Origin: an uncultured Granulosicoccus sp.
GTDB lineage: Bacteria > Pseudomonadota > Gammaproteobacteria > Granulosicoccales > Granulosicoccaceae
DNA length: 64,000 nucleotides
Assembly (NCBI GenBank): GCA_947499955.1
Contig: CANMQI010000007.1
Location: 186,001 to 250,000, forward strand
Direction: 5' to 3'
Both the position numbers and the translations under genes were made by a program. The notes under the pieces are model-generated. The model was not told where the DNA came from. It did not search any database and worked only from the letters and a program-made list of their open reading frames with translations. Of this stretch, positions 35,487-44,497 are shown piece by piece. The first letter of the stretch is position 1; every line of letters begins with the position of its first letter.

Positions 35487-36119
35487 CTACGTCATGTCCG
35501 AAAAGCTGTTCAGTGACGCCTTGCCATGTGTCTGCCATCGCTCACGCGTCAGTGCGTAGGTGATGTGATCCCAGTACTTGCCCTGAAAGAACTGATGCTG
35601 TGTCAATCGGCCTTCCTCTTCAAAGAAGGTACCGGTGCCGGAGGCAAATTGCGCAGCGCAGAACTCCGGGGTTTCTGCGTAAACCTTGCGAAAATTCCAG
35701 TTCTGCAGCAGGTAATCTACAAACAGCAGTATGCCCTCCATCGGCCAGACCTTGCGGTGATGATCGTTATCGACCAGCGCGGCCAGGTAGACCGTGCCAT
35801 TGGCCATGTCGGCATTGTAGGCAACGACCAGCCCGGCACGTTGTCGAGGTTCGGGTGTTTCGATCACGAACTGCGCCTGCACACCGCTCCACAGATCCGT
35901 GACGAAACGCTCCGGACTGGGGGTGGTCCCCCGATAACGCCAGCGCGCATTGTTTTCGGCTGACAGACTCAGATCATAGAAATAGCCATAGTCATTCTGT
36001 GCAAGTGGCCGCAGGCGCGCATATTTCCCTTGCAGAACGACACCCTGAGGGTCCCCATCCAGTTGTACCGCATGACGCTTGCTGGAGGCCAGATGAAGGT
36101 TCGCGTGTTGAGCTGTCAT
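35487..36119 (-). CDS. GNAT-family acyltransferase in the FAAL/ACP operon
   Basis: This 210-residue GCN5-related N-acyltransferase is of the RimJ/RimL-like type. GKYARLRPLAQNDYGYFYDL opens the fold at about 30-50. The cofactor-binding stretch falls around NDHHRKVWPMEGILLFVDYL. The usual Q/RxxGxG/A acetyl-CoA loop is poorly matched, which would fit an acyl donor other than acetyl-CoA. The ATG at 36119 overlaps the ACP stop as ATGA. Working idea: it transfers a fatty acyl group from the coupled ACP to an amine, as HlyC-like and autoinducer-type enzymes do. The acceptor is unknown. Confidence 0.82.
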   Translation of the reverse strand: MTAQHANLHLASSKRHAVQLDGDPQGVVLQGKYARLRPLAQNDYGYFYDLSLSAENNARWRYRGTTPSPERFVTDLWSGVQAQFVIETPEPRQRAGLVVAYNADMANGTVYLAALVDNDHHRKVWPMEGILLFVDYLLQNWNFRKVYAETPEFCAAQFASGTGTFFEEEGRLTQHQFFQGKYWDHITYALTRERWQTHGKASLNSFSDMT

Positions 36120-36406
36120 GGTTGTTCTCGCTGGTTCTGTACGGCGATGTTCTGCAGCCATCGTTGGTAGGCAACTCGGGTATCGAGCAGTGTCGTATCG
36201 AATTCGTTCAGATCGATCTGCAGTCCTGAGGCCTGCAGGTGCGATACATATCTGAGTACGGTCAGAGAATCCGCCCCGGCGTCATCGACCAGATGATCAC
36301 CGGGTTGAACTCTGACATCGAACCCATCGCTCGAGATTGCCTGTGAGATACCGGAGCAGAAGGACTCCAGCGACTCGATGGCATTGATGGTCTGATTCGC
36401 TGTCAT
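36116..36406 (-). CDS. Acyl carrier protein
   Basis: This 96-residue, acidic, four-helix carrier domain has the phosphopantetheine attachment motif DDAGADSLTVLRYVSH (Ser of DSL, about residue 47). It is longer than the fatty-acid-synthesis ACP, with a C-terminal extension rich in Gln and Arg. It follows the protease gene by 11 bp and is coupled (ATGA) to the GNAT gene. With the FAAL it makes an activation-and-loading pair. A phosphopantetheinyl transferase is needed but is not in the window. Confidence 0.9.
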   Translation of the reverse strand: MTANQTINAIESLESFCSGISQAISSDGFDVRVQPGDHLVDDAGADSLTVLRYVSHLQASGLQIDLNEFDTTLLDTRVAYQRWLQNIAVQNQREQP

Positions 36407-36417
36407 GACACCGCCTC

Positions 36418-37929
36418 TCAGTAGAATCTGACGTCGACATTCAGCGCATCTTCAACGCGTTCGATATCGTTGAAGATCTCTGCTCCGGCCGGTCCGCCCG
36501 AGTGATGGCCCACGGCAATACCGTGCCAACCCTGGGATGAGTTGTAGCCGATTCGCCAGGTGGGTGAGCCGCTGTCACCACCGATTGCCGTATAGGTCGC
36601 CTCATTGGTGTTCAGTACCGTGAATACATCCGCGGAACCGGCCTGGCGAGTGAAGGCATTGGCAACATTGACGGCATTGACCGATCCGCAGTTCTTCCAG
36701 TTGCTGCCCCCTACCTGATTGCCCGGGCTGAACTGACCGCCGCTGCACACGACAGTGCCGATGACAACAGTACCGTCCACGGCGCCAACCCGTGCCTGCT
36801 CACTGTCGGCGAAGACACTCGTGTTGCCGTTGTCGTAGGCATACAAGGAGGGCATGGAGAAGATGTTGCTTTCAAAGGGGGCTCGCAGCGCATCTACCTC
36901 GTCTGAGCCCGTACGTGCACCGGTGATCAGATTGATACCGGGGAACACCCAGGTGGTTTGATCGGAGACACCAATCAGCCGGGCAGCTCCCGCGCTGGTA
37001 GTGCCCTGGAAAAAAGATGCTCCGGGTCCTCCGAAGGTGCCATTGACATCGGATACGCAGTGTCCGGCCGTGATGGTGACCAGCTCGCCGGTGGTTCGAT
37101 CCTGTGCTTTCCAGTTGGACGTACAGCTGCCGCCTGAGGCGTTGGTGATACGCACGCCTGCTCGCATGGGAGTGGCTGTATCGCTCCGGTTTTCCATTTC
37201 ATTGAGTGGCTTGTCGACGATGTCCACATCGCCAAACAGGCCTTGCAGGATTTCGCTCTTCTTCGGATCGAGTTTGACGACGCCGATCTTGATCCTGTTG
37301 TTGATGATATCGATGGCAACCTGCGACACCATGATGCCCTCTGCCGTGAGTTCCTGCGCCATGTCGACGACACGGTTCTTGTCATTCTCAAGCTCACCTA
37401 GCGAGTGCTTGGCGCGGAATGCCTGCACTCTGTCGGGTAATCGGACCTTCTGTCGCAACGCCTCGACCTTTTTCTCGGCATCGAAGGTAAAACCGATGTT
37501 GATCATGTTTCCGGTGCTGATGTAGATCCCGGCGAAATCAGGATCTTCACTCAACGCAGGCGCCAGGGCTATCGCGTCTTCCTGAAGAACAAGCCGAACC
37601 TTCAAGGCTTCCACCTCTTCGGGGGTTGCATGATGACCACCGGTCAATGGACCTGCCAGAGCATCGAACCTTTCAGGGTTCTCCAGAATTCGAGCCACGA
37701 AGTTGCGATCACTTCTGAAGCCAAGACCTTGCCGAACTGCCACGGCCTGCTCCACAGCCTTGGGTGTGGCCTTTGTCGGCTTGGCCGGTTGCAGCGTCTC
37801 CTCCAGACTGGAGATCATGTCTTCGACATTGTCCGCCACGACGTTGCCGGCCGCCAGTAATCCCGCAATCAATAGTGACAGTCTGGCACCGCCGTTGGGA
37901 AGTCTGGATGGTTCGTATTGAGGTTTCAT
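36418..37929 (-). CDS. Secreted chymotrypsin-fold serine protease (S1, alpha-lytic/streptogrisin-like)
   Basis: This exported endopeptidase has 503 residues from the ATG at 37929, which has a GGAGAG site; the frame opens 14 codons earlier. A signal peptide follows (ARLSLLIAGLLAAGNVVA), then an N-terminal prodomain of about 220 residues. The catalytic part shows the triad: His in ITAGHC, Asp in GSDEVDALR and Ser in IGGDSGSPTW. Cys pairs flank the His and Ser regions (GSCTS/GHC; VVCSGG/NCGS), as in streptogrisins. It heads the operon with ACP, GNAT and FAAL genes, 11 bp from the ACP. Why a secreted protease sits with an intracellular acyl-activation cassette is not explained by known pathways that I can name. 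Confidence 0.9.
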   Translation of the reverse strand: MKPQYEPSRLPNGGARLSLLIAGLLAAGNVVADNVEDMISSLEETLQPAKPTKATPKAVEQAVAVRQGLGFRSDRNFVARILENPERFDALAGPLTGGHHATPEEVEALKVRLVLQEDAIALAPALSEDPDFAGIYISTGNMINIGFTFDAEKKVEALRQKVRLPDRVQAFRAKHSLGELENDKNRVVDMAQELTAEGIMVSQVAIDIINNRIKIGVVKLDPKKSEILQGLFGDVDIVDKPLNEMENRSDTATPMRAGVRITNASGGSCTSNWKAQDRTTGELVTITAGHCVSDVNGTFGGPGASFFQGTTSAGAARLIGVSDQTTWVFPGINLITGARTGSDEVDALRAPFESNIFSMPSLYAYDNGNTSVFADSEQARVGAVDGTVVIGTVVCSGGQFSPGNQVGGSNWKNCGSVNAVNVANAFTRQAGSADVFTVLNTNEATYTAIGGDSGSPTWRIGYNSSQGWHGIAVGHHSGGPAGAEIFNDIERVEDALNVDVRFY

Positions 37930-38343
37930 CGATTCTCTCCGTGTTTTCAGTTTAACGCCTGCAGGAGACATGCTTGTATTGATGTTTCAACGAAGAACCA
38001 GCTTTCGAGAAATATTCAACCTTCATGTACGCCGGTAGCGCGTTTCACTCCCACTGTTCAAACCCGGGCCGGGTCTGCAGTGGCAACAGAATTGACGAGA
38101 TGCCGTTTGATTTCCAGTTGACAAAAGTCGAGGGCAGGCGGGTCGGATAGGTTTCGCTATACGAACGCATTAATTGCGGCGTCGTTTCATGCGAAAGCAC
38201 AGGTCTGTGCAAGGCCTGGACACCGGGCACAGTGAGATGGTGGAGACTGGCTGTTCAGCAGGCAATTCCCACTCACCGGGGAATTGCCTGTTCGGTGGTC
38301 GGCTTGGTCGGGGCGTTCCTGATCAAGCTCGAGTCGTGGCAGC
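37930..38343. other. Intergenic region upstream of the protease operon
   Basis: About 410 bp hold the presumed promoter of the protease operon. The only clear structure is the 12-bp inverted repeat CAGGCAATTCCC (38259-38270) / GGGAATTGCCTG (38279-38290), 53 bp after the preceding gene. It may end that gene's transcript; no T-run follows. No gene is seen. Confidence 0.5.
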
Positions 38344-38655
38344 CTAGCTGATGATGTTGACCAGTTGTCCGGATCGACTCTGGCCACCGGAGGTGTCGAC
38401 ACCATTGGCTTGCAGCTCGCTGTTCACGAAGGACCTCACATCGTTGAAACTTGCACCGGCCTCTTCCATTTCCTGTACCGCTGCGAATAGAGAATCCCTT
38501 GTTTCGTCCGACAGTTTGCCACCCAGGTTTTCAATGGCCGCGGCATGTGGGGGAGGGCCTTCGCCACCAGCCCCGGGAGGTGGAGGCGGGCGTGATTGGG
38601 ACTGAGTCTGCGACAGGCTTGCAGAGGTCAGATCAGCGAAGATACTTACGGTCAT
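38344..38655 (-). CDS. Small proline-rich hypothetical protein
   Basis: This 103-residue protein is counted from the ATG at 38655, which has a GGAG site 7 bp upstream; the frame extends to 38748. A polyproline-Gly tract (SRPPPPPGAGGEGPPP) occupies about residues 20-36. A helical region with DETRDSLFAAVQEMEEAG and VRSFVNSELQANGVD follows. No signal peptide or Cys is present. I do not recognise a family. It precedes the protease operon on the same strand by 414 bp and is probably transcribed separately. Confidence 0.6.
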   Translation of the reverse strand: MTVSIFADLTSASLSQTQSQSRPPPPPGAGGEGPPPHAAAIENLGGKLSDETRDSLFAAVQEMEEAGASFNDVRSFVNSELQANGVDTSGGQSRSGQLVNIIS

Positions 38656-38893
38656 GAGTGGGCTCCATAGCGTGTGACCGTTTTTAACGACGGTGGCAAA
38701 TCTCGACTTGAGCACTAGTTTCGTGACGCAATAGCCAGCATGGGCCACAAGCGCGGCAGTACGCGCTCTGGGGCTTCTGGTTATGTTCTGTGACTGTCGG
38801 GAAGCAATAAATTCATGGTTTCAAGTCCTCCACAGGTCACCGTGCAGGTCTACACTAACCACCTCGATTCCTCCACTAGTTGCGTGAACTGCC

Positions 38894-40240
38894 ATGACTG
38901 AAAGCGTACCCTTGACCCTTGACGGCAAGACCATCGAACTGCCCGTTGTGACTGGCAGTGAGAATGAGAAGGCACTGGATATCAGTAAATTACGTGATAG
39001 CACAGGTTACATCACACTGGATCAGGGCTATGGCAACACCGGGAGCTGTACCAGTGCCATTACCTATATCGACGGTGATGCCGGCATCCTGCGCTATCGC
39101 GGTATCCCTATCGAACAGTTCGAAGAGGCGCCCAATTTCATTGAAGTCTGCTGGCTGCTGATCTTTGGCAACCTGCCCACCGCTGATGAATACGCCGACT
39201 TCAGTGCGCGTCTGACCAAGCACGCGATGTTGAACGAGTCCATGAAGTACCATTTTCAAGGGTTCCCGAATCAGGCGCCGCCCATGGCCATTCTGTCGGC
39301 CATGATCAACGCCTTGTCCTGCTTCCATCCCGACATGATCGAGATGGATAGTGATGATCGCTTCATCACGGCTGCAGCACGGCTGATCAGCAAGATCAGA
39401 ACCATTGCCGCCTTTGCTCACCGTAGTTCCATCGGCAGAACCTACAACTATCCCAACCCCAATCTGCTGTATGTCGAGAACTTCATGCACATGTTGTTCT
39501 CGGAACCTCATGCACCGCATGAAACGGACGATATCGTGCGCCTGGCATTCAATCTGGTGCTGATTCTGCACGCCGATCACGAGCAGAACTGCAGCACGTC
39601 TACCGTGCGTCTGGTCGGCAGTAGTGGCGCCAATCTGTTTGCATCCTGCGCCGCCGGTGTCTGTGCTCTGTGGGGGCCCTTGCATGGCGGGGCTAACGTG
39701 GCAGTGCTGGAAATGCTGGAGCAGATCCACAAGGGAGATCTGTCGGTCGAGGAGTATATGCGTCAGGCAAAGGACAAGAACAGTGGTATCCGCCTGATGG
39801 GTTTCGGACATCGCGTATACAAGAGCTTTGATCCACGCGCGCAGATGCTGCAGCGGGTTGCCGAAAAGCTGCTGGCGCATCTGAACATCAATGATCCGTT
39901 GCTGGAGATCGGTCGGCGTCTGGAGGAAATTGCTCTCAACGATTCATATTTTGTCGAGCGCAAGCTCTACCCGAATGTGGACTTCTACAGTGGCATCATT
40001 CTGCGTGCACTGGGCATCCCCACCAATATGTTCACCGTGGTCTTTGCCATGGGCCGCATGCCGGGATGGATTGCTCACTGGCGTGAACAGAATCTGCAAG
40101 GATCGCGTATCGGTCGACCACGTCAGATCTATACCGGGCCCGAGATGAACGACTACGTGTCAAGGTCTCAGCGTGGTTGGGCATCGGATTCGGCGGCCGA
40201 CATCATTCCAGGTCGTCCAACTCCCGTCTTCGATCTCTGA
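38894..40240 (+). CDS. gltA: Citrate synthase
   Basis: This enzyme condenses acetyl-CoA and oxaloacetate to citrate, opening the TCA cycle. Its 448 residues are slightly longer than the usual 427-430 because of the N-terminal section. The N-terminal domain with CTSAITYIDGDAGILRYRG marks the type II (NADH-regulated, hexameric) form of gammaproteobacteria. Catalytic segments are LHGGANVAVLEML, GFGHRVYKSFDPRA and the Asp in YPNVDFYSGI; VVFAMGRMPGWIAHWRE is also typical. It is monocistronic and has a divergent orientation to the Pro-rich gene. Confidence 0.97.
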   Translation: MTESVPLTLDGKTIELPVVTGSENEKALDISKLRDSTGYITLDQGYGNTGSCTSAITYIDGDAGILRYRGIPIEQFEEAPNFIEVCWLLIFGNLPTADEYADFSARLTKHAMLNESMKYHFQGFPNQAPPMAILSAMINALSCFHPDMIEMDSDDRFITAAARLISKIRTIAAFAHRSSIGRTYNYPNPNLLYVENFMHMLFSEPHAPHETDDIVRLAFNLVLILHADHEQNCSTSTVRLVGSSGANLFASCAAGVCALWGPLHGGANVAVLEMLEQIHKGDLSVEEYMRQAKDKNSGIRLMGFGHRVYKSFDPRAQMLQRVAEKLLAHLNINDPLLEIGRRLEEIALNDSYFVERKLYPNVDFYSGIILRALGIPTNMFTVVFAMGRMPGWIAHWREQNLQGSRIGRPRQIYTGPEMNDYVSRSQRGWASDSAADIIPGRPTPVFDL

Positions 40241-40257
40241 TCCCTTGATTGCGCCGG

Positions 40258-40287
40258 CGTTCTGCACTCACGTATTGCGCAGAACGT
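40258..40287 (+). terminator. Hairpin downstream of citrate synthase
   Basis: CGTTCTGC (40258-40265) pairs with GCAGAACG (40280-40287) around a 14-nt loop, 17 bp after the stop. No T-run follows, so intrinsic termination is possible but unproved. Confidence 0.4.
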
Positions 40288-40397
40288 CGGTGACAGACAA
40301 GGTATACAGGCCGGTGTGAATCACTCTGGATGAAAGCAGGGTTTCAGGCTACCATCGACAGGGCGGCATCAAAGCCTGGCTACTGGAGAATGAGAGC

Positions 40398-41177
40398 ATG
40401 TCCCCTGACATCAAGATCGATGCGTGGCTCACCGACATGGACGGTGTGCTGGTCAGAGAAGGTGATGCAATACCCGGCGCTGCGCAGTTTCTCGATCGCC
40501 TGATTCAGAAGAAGCGCAAGTTTCTGGTACTCACCAACAACTCGATCTTCACCCCAAGGGATCTGGCAGCCAGACTGGCCAACTCCGGTCTGGATGTGCC
40601 GGAGAAAAGCATATGGACATCAGCGATTGCCACCGCGCAATTCCTGAATGATCAGGCACCAGACGCGTCGGCCTATGTCATCGGCGAGGCGGGTCTGACC
40701 ACGGCGCTGCATGAAATCGGCTACACACTGACCAGTACAGGGCCTGATTTTGTTGTGCTGGGAGAAACCCGAACCTACTCGTTCGAGTCCATCACCACCG
40801 CCATTCGCCTGGTCGAGAAAGGTGCTCGCTTCATCGCCACCAATCCCGATGTAACAGGTCCGTCCCCGGAAGGGCCGTTACCGGCAACCGGCTCCGTGGC
40901 GGCATTGATCACCAAGGCCACCGGGGTCAGCCCGTACTTCGTCGGCAAACCGAACCCGATGATGTTTCGCAGTGCCATGAATCAGATAGAGGCACATTCC
41001 GAATCCACGGCAATGATCGGGGATCGCATGGATACGGATGTCATCGCCGGGATCGAAGCCGGTCTGGAAACCTTCCTGGTGTTGACCGGCTCGACCCGGA
41101 AATCCGAGATCGCACGCTTTCCCTTCCGACCTCGGCATGTTGTCGATTCCATCGCGGATGTCGTGGATTTCATCTGA
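40398..41177 (+). CDS. HAD-superfamily IIA hydrolase (NagD-like phosphatase)
   Basis: This cytoplasmic phosphatase has 259 residues. Motif I DMDGVLV has the nucleophile Asp13 and Asp15. Motif II is FLVLTNNS, and the late motifs are VGKPNPMMF (Lys) and [13 protein letters not shown] (metal Asp). The inserted IIA cap lies between. Relatives act on nucleotides, p-nitrophenyl phosphate and sugar phosphates, with a role in clearing damaged or excess metabolites. An AGA-rich site precedes the ATG. Confidence 0.9.
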   Translation: MSPDIKIDAWLTDMDGVLVREGDAIPGAAQFLDRLIQKKRKFLVLTNNSIFTPRDLAARLANSGLDVPEKSIWTSAIATAQFLNDQAPDASAYVIGEAGLTTALHEIGYTLTSTGPDFVVLGETRTYSFESITTAIRLVEKGARFIATNPDVTGPSPEGPLPATGSVAALITKATGVSPYFVGKPNPMMFRSAMNQIEAHSESTAMIGDRMDTDVIAGIEAGLETFLVLTGSTRKSEIARFPFRPRHVVDSIADVVDFI

Positions 41178-41218
41178 AGCGGTGACAGTTCGATAGTACA
41201 AGCGTGTCAGTCACCGCT
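41178..41218. terminator. Inverted repeat between the convergent HAD and xylanase genes
   Basis: AGCGGTGAC (41178-41186) and GTCACCGCT (41210-41218) are perfect 9-bp arms with a 23-nt loop, lying between two convergent stops. A bidirectional terminator is likely, though the loop is long and T-runs are absent. Confidence 0.4.
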
Positions 41219-41234
41219 GTCATGGGGGCGCCTG

Positions 41235-43163
41235 TCAGTTGCCTCCCAGTGCCTCCTGCAGCGATTGATAAGCAGGCTTGGCTGCATAGTCACGGCTCAG
41301 ATAGAGCGGTGATTGAGCAGTTCTGAACGAATAACGATCCGTAAAGCCCCAGCTCTGCACAACCGTACAACGCGTCTGTGCCAGGCAGGTGTCAACGATG
41401 CCCTTGTAGACCTCGGCCTGAATCTGTTCGCTGTCATCAGCGACAAGTGCAACGTCCAGCTCGGTGACATGAATGTCGAGTCCACGTGCGGCAATGGCTG
41501 CCATGTTTGCCGCAAGTTCATCGAACTGGTCGAAGCTGGAGAAGACATGTAACTGAAAACCGAGGGCATCCAGCGGCACATCACGCTCAGCCAGTCTGTC
41601 CAGCAGAGCCAGCAGGGCATCGAACTTGGGTCCTGCAAAACCGATGTCGTATTCGTTGAGTACCAATACCGCCGTCGGGTCCAGTTCACGCGCCTGTGCG
41701 AAGGCGATGTCGATGTAGCGTTCACCCATTGCTTCCAGCCACAGCGAGTCTCGCAAGCTACCATCGTCGGCCACCGGCTCGTTGATGACATCCCAATAGG
41801 TGACGGCATCGCTGTAGCGATTCATGACGCGTGTGATGTATTCACGCATGTGCACTTCGCGGTCCGCCGCCTCGGTCTGTTCCACCCATTCCGGCAGGCT
41901 GCGATGCCATACCAGCGGATGACCTCGCACCTGCATATCGTTGACCTGAGCGAAGCTGACAAGGTTGTCCATGTCGGCGAATTCGAATTGTCCCGGCAGG
42001 GGATTGATCGCAATCCATTTCATGGAACTCTCCGGTGTCATCACTCCGAATTCGCTGGCAGCAATGGATTCATAGAGGCCGCCATCGGCCTGCATGTAGA
42101 ACACGGGGGATATGGCACTGCCGAACTGAATACCGGAGCCTGCGGCAATCGTGTCAAGGCGCTCGCCGCTACGCTCGAAATCGGCAGGGTCGCGCACGTC
42201 CAGCACGATCTGGTCGAGCCCGGTCAGTGAGGGATCGTCAGCGTCCCGGGTCAAGACATCGATGACGATGGTACCCGCCGTGTCCGGCCTTGCCTGCAGT
42301 ATCTGCCACTCCGGGGTACGCGCATCTGGCGTCAGGATGGCGTTCGCAGGCGGGTCAACCAGCTCGATGCTGGGTGTCGTGCCGTTACGATCGATGCCGA
42401 TCAGGAAGATGGACACCGGGTCGCCGGCTCTGACGGTATAGCGTGAAACAGCACGGATCGACGGGGCGATATTCGGAACGCTGGCAGGATCCGAGGGTGG
42501 ATCGACTGCAATCAGCACGGTCTGTGCACTGCGATACTCACTGACGTCCGGGTCTATCGCTACCACGGTAAAAGCCGTGATGCCGATATCAGCCTGGTAG
42601 GTCTGCCACTTCAGGCTCTTGGTGCCGTCGAAGTTGTCATCGAAGCTTGCGCCCTCGGGCAGACCCTGGCTGAACATGCCCGGCAATTCACCTTCAGGAT
42701 CGCGCGGCACGTAACGAATTTCCAGTAATTGCCCGGCTTCTACCCGCACATTGGACAGCCCCTCGAAATACGGCGCGCCGTTGATGGCAGGGTCTACGCC
42801 GGCAGGCACGCTGATTACCGCTTCGGGCAGGCCGGCTGCAAAATCTGCGTCCGTCAGCTCAGCGACTATCTCGTTTTCGATGCGTGGTCCGGTGTCGCGA
42901 ACCAGGGCATAGTCCGTGACCGTATGGAATACGGAATCGAACGGTACCGGTTCGTCATCGGCGGATGGAGCTTCGCTCAAGGGTGGGTTGGGTAATGGCT
43001 CGAGCACCACGGGTGTGAACGAACCACCCGGTTCGTCAACATCCGGGTCAGTGTTATTCCGACTGCCGCTGCCGCTGCAGCTGGAGAGCGCTGCGACAAG
43101 AATGCTGATCAATAGTGCAGGCAGTCTGTATTGGTTACGTGTGGAGGTGGTTTCAGGGGACAT
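41235..43163 (-). CDS. GH10 endo-1,4-beta-xylanase lipoprotein
   Basis: This exported xylan-degrading enzyme is anchored as a lipoprotein: 642 residues from the ATG at 43163, lipobox LSSC with Cys near residue 29, then a Ser/Asp-rich linker. Residues about 110-330 hold two cadherin/Ig-like beta-sandwich domains (GASFDDNFDGTKSLKWQTYQ and similar). The C-terminal GH10 barrel starts near 350: WIAINPLPGQFEF, HPLVWHRSLPEW, the acid/base Glu in YWDVINEP and the nucleophile Glu in IHVTELDVAL. The barrel is preceded by IQFGSAISPVFYM and is complete. The lipid anchor suggests cell-surface breakdown of hemicellulose. It stands alone, without a xylose gene cluster nearby. Confidence 0.93.
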   Translation of the reverse strand: MSPETTSTRNQYRLPALLISILVAALSSCSGSGSRNNTDPDVDEPGGSFTPVVLEPLPNPPLSEAPSADDEPVPFDSVFHTVTDYALVRDTGPRIENEIVAELTDADFAAGLPEAVISVPAGVDPAINGAPYFEGLSNVRVEAGQLLEIRYVPRDPEGELPGMFSQGLPEGASFDDNFDGTKSLKWQTYQADIGITAFTVVAIDPDVSEYRSAQTVLIAVDPPSDPASVPNIAPSIRAVSRYTVRAGDPVSIFLIGIDRNGTTPSIELVDPPANAILTPDARTPEWQILQARPDTAGTIVIDVLTRDADDPSLTGLDQIVLDVRDPADFERSGERLDTIAAGSGIQFGSAISPVFYMQADGGLYESIAASEFGVMTPESSMKWIAINPLPGQFEFADMDNLVSFAQVNDMQVRGHPLVWHRSLPEWVEQTEAADREVHMREYITRVMNRYSDAVTYWDVINEPVADDGSLRDSLWLEAMGERYIDIAFAQARELDPTAVLVLNEYDIGFAGPKFDALLALLDRLAERDVPLDALGFQLHVFSSFDQFDELAANMAAIAARGLDIHVTELDVALVADDSEQIQAEVYKGIVDTCLAQTRCTVVQSWGFTDRYSFRTAQSPLYLSRDYAAKPAYQSLQEALGGN

Positions 43164-43415
43164 GTGAGGACGCGATCCGGGGCAATTCGGCATTGTAGCG
43201 GAACCGATGCAGCTGGATCCTGAAGGATTTGCCGTGCCCGGGCATGCATGTTTTTCCTGACCATCGGGAGTTTCTGGCCATGTGGCAGTATTGCTGAAAA
43301 TTTCCCCCGATTACTATTGAAAGGCGTGACGCCTTGCTATCCATTGCCTGTCGTCTGCGCTCAAGCGTGCTTACGATCGGCTGGTGAATGCCGATGCTGT
43401 CGCCTATGATGAGCC

Positions 43416-44375
43416 ATGGAATTACTCAACTGCCCTCAGTGTTCTCAAGTCGTCTATTTCGATAATGCGGTCTGCCTGCGTTGTGGTACGAAGCTGGCCT
43501 TCGACCCGGAATCGCGTTCCATGGTCAGGGCAGGCGTGGATGCGTCGCTGTGCAAGAATGCGTCAAATCATAATGCCTGTAACTGGACAGCGCTGTCCGA
43601 CAGTGCGTTCTGTCTTGCCTGCAACGCCAACGAGACCATTCCCGATCTGTCAGCACCCGGTCATCTCGATCAGTGGCGTTCGATGGAAAAGGCCAAGCGC
43701 AGACTGTTCCATTCGCTACTCGAGCTGGGACTGGTTTGTGTCGGTTCACAGCCGTTTTCGGCGCGGGTCCCGCCGCTGCGTTTCAGGTTTTTGGGAGCCA
43801 CTGCCAACAAGCCGGTGACCACGGGGCATGACGATGGTCTGGTCACCATCGATATCGCCGAGGCAGAGGATGCGGAGCGCGAGCGTCGGCGCAATGCCCT
43901 GGGTGAGGACTACCGAACGCCCCTGGGGCATTTGCGGCATGAGACCGGACACTTCTTCTGGTTGTTACTGGTGGACAGTGTCGGCGGTCATGATGATTTT
44001 CGTGCCGTGTTCGGTGATGAAAGGCAGGACTATGGTGAGTCTCTGAGACGGCACTATGACAAGGGCCCCGGCGCCGACTGGCAGTCTCGTTTCATCAGTG
44101 CCTATGCATCGGCCCACCCGCATGAGGACTGGGCGGAGACCTTCGCTCACTATCTGCATATCCACGACACGATGACAACGGCACAGGAGGTCGGCTTCAT
44201 ACCGCAGCAACAGCTGGATGGCAAGGCGATGGTGGAGGCGTGGATTCCTCTGAGTGTGCGTTTGAATCAGCTGAATCGCAGCATGGGGCATCGGGATCTC
44301 TACCCCTTTGTTCTGACAAAGCCGGTGCGCGACAAGCTCATTTTTCTTCATGACGCCATTCACCGTTCAGGCTGA
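43416..44375 (+). CDS. Zinc-ribbon zinc-dependent metallopeptidase (DUF2248-like)
   Basis: This 319-residue cytoplasmic protein has an N-terminal zinc ribbon with two CxxC knuckles (CPQCSQVVYF, CLRCGTKL). A second Cys cluster follows (ASLCKN ... FCLACNANE). The metallopeptidase motif HETGH (in PLGHLRHETGHFFWLLL) is of the HExxH type, with a likely third ligand in HPHEDWAETFAHYLHIH. The family is known as putative zinc-binding metallo-peptidases; no substrate is established. It is convergent with the gamma-glutamyltransferase gene across a strong bidirectional terminator. Confidence 0.87.
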   Translation: MELLNCPQCSQVVYFDNAVCLRCGTKLAFDPESRSMVRAGVDASLCKNASNHNACNWTALSDSAFCLACNANETIPDLSAPGHLDQWRSMEKAKRRLFHSLLELGLVCVGSQPFSARVPPLRFRFLGATANKPVTTGHDDGLVTIDIAEAEDAERERRRNALGEDYRTPLGHLRHETGHFFWLLLVDSVGGHDDFRAVFGDERQDYGESLRRHYDKGPGADWQSRFISAYASAHPHEDWAETFAHYLHIHDTMTTAQEVGFIPQQQLDGKAMVEAWIPLSVRLNQLNRSMGHRDLYPFVLTKPVRDKLIFLHDAIHRSG

Positions 44376-44439
44376 TGCGCTAGTGGGGCGATAGGGAAAC
44401 AAGGTCATACTCAGCCAGTTCACGAGACCCGGAAACACA

Positions 44440-44462
44440 GACGGGGCCCTGAAGGCCCCGTC
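44440..44462. terminator. Bidirectional intrinsic terminator
   Basis: GACGGGGCC (44440-44448) and GGCCCCGTC (44454-44462) form a perfect 9-bp GC-rich stem with a 5-nt loop between two convergent genes. On the plus strand CCCTTTT follows, and on the minus strand TGTGTTT follows. Confidence 0.85.
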
Positions 44463-44497
44463 TGATTCCCTTTTCAGGGACTATCGATCATTGCCGG

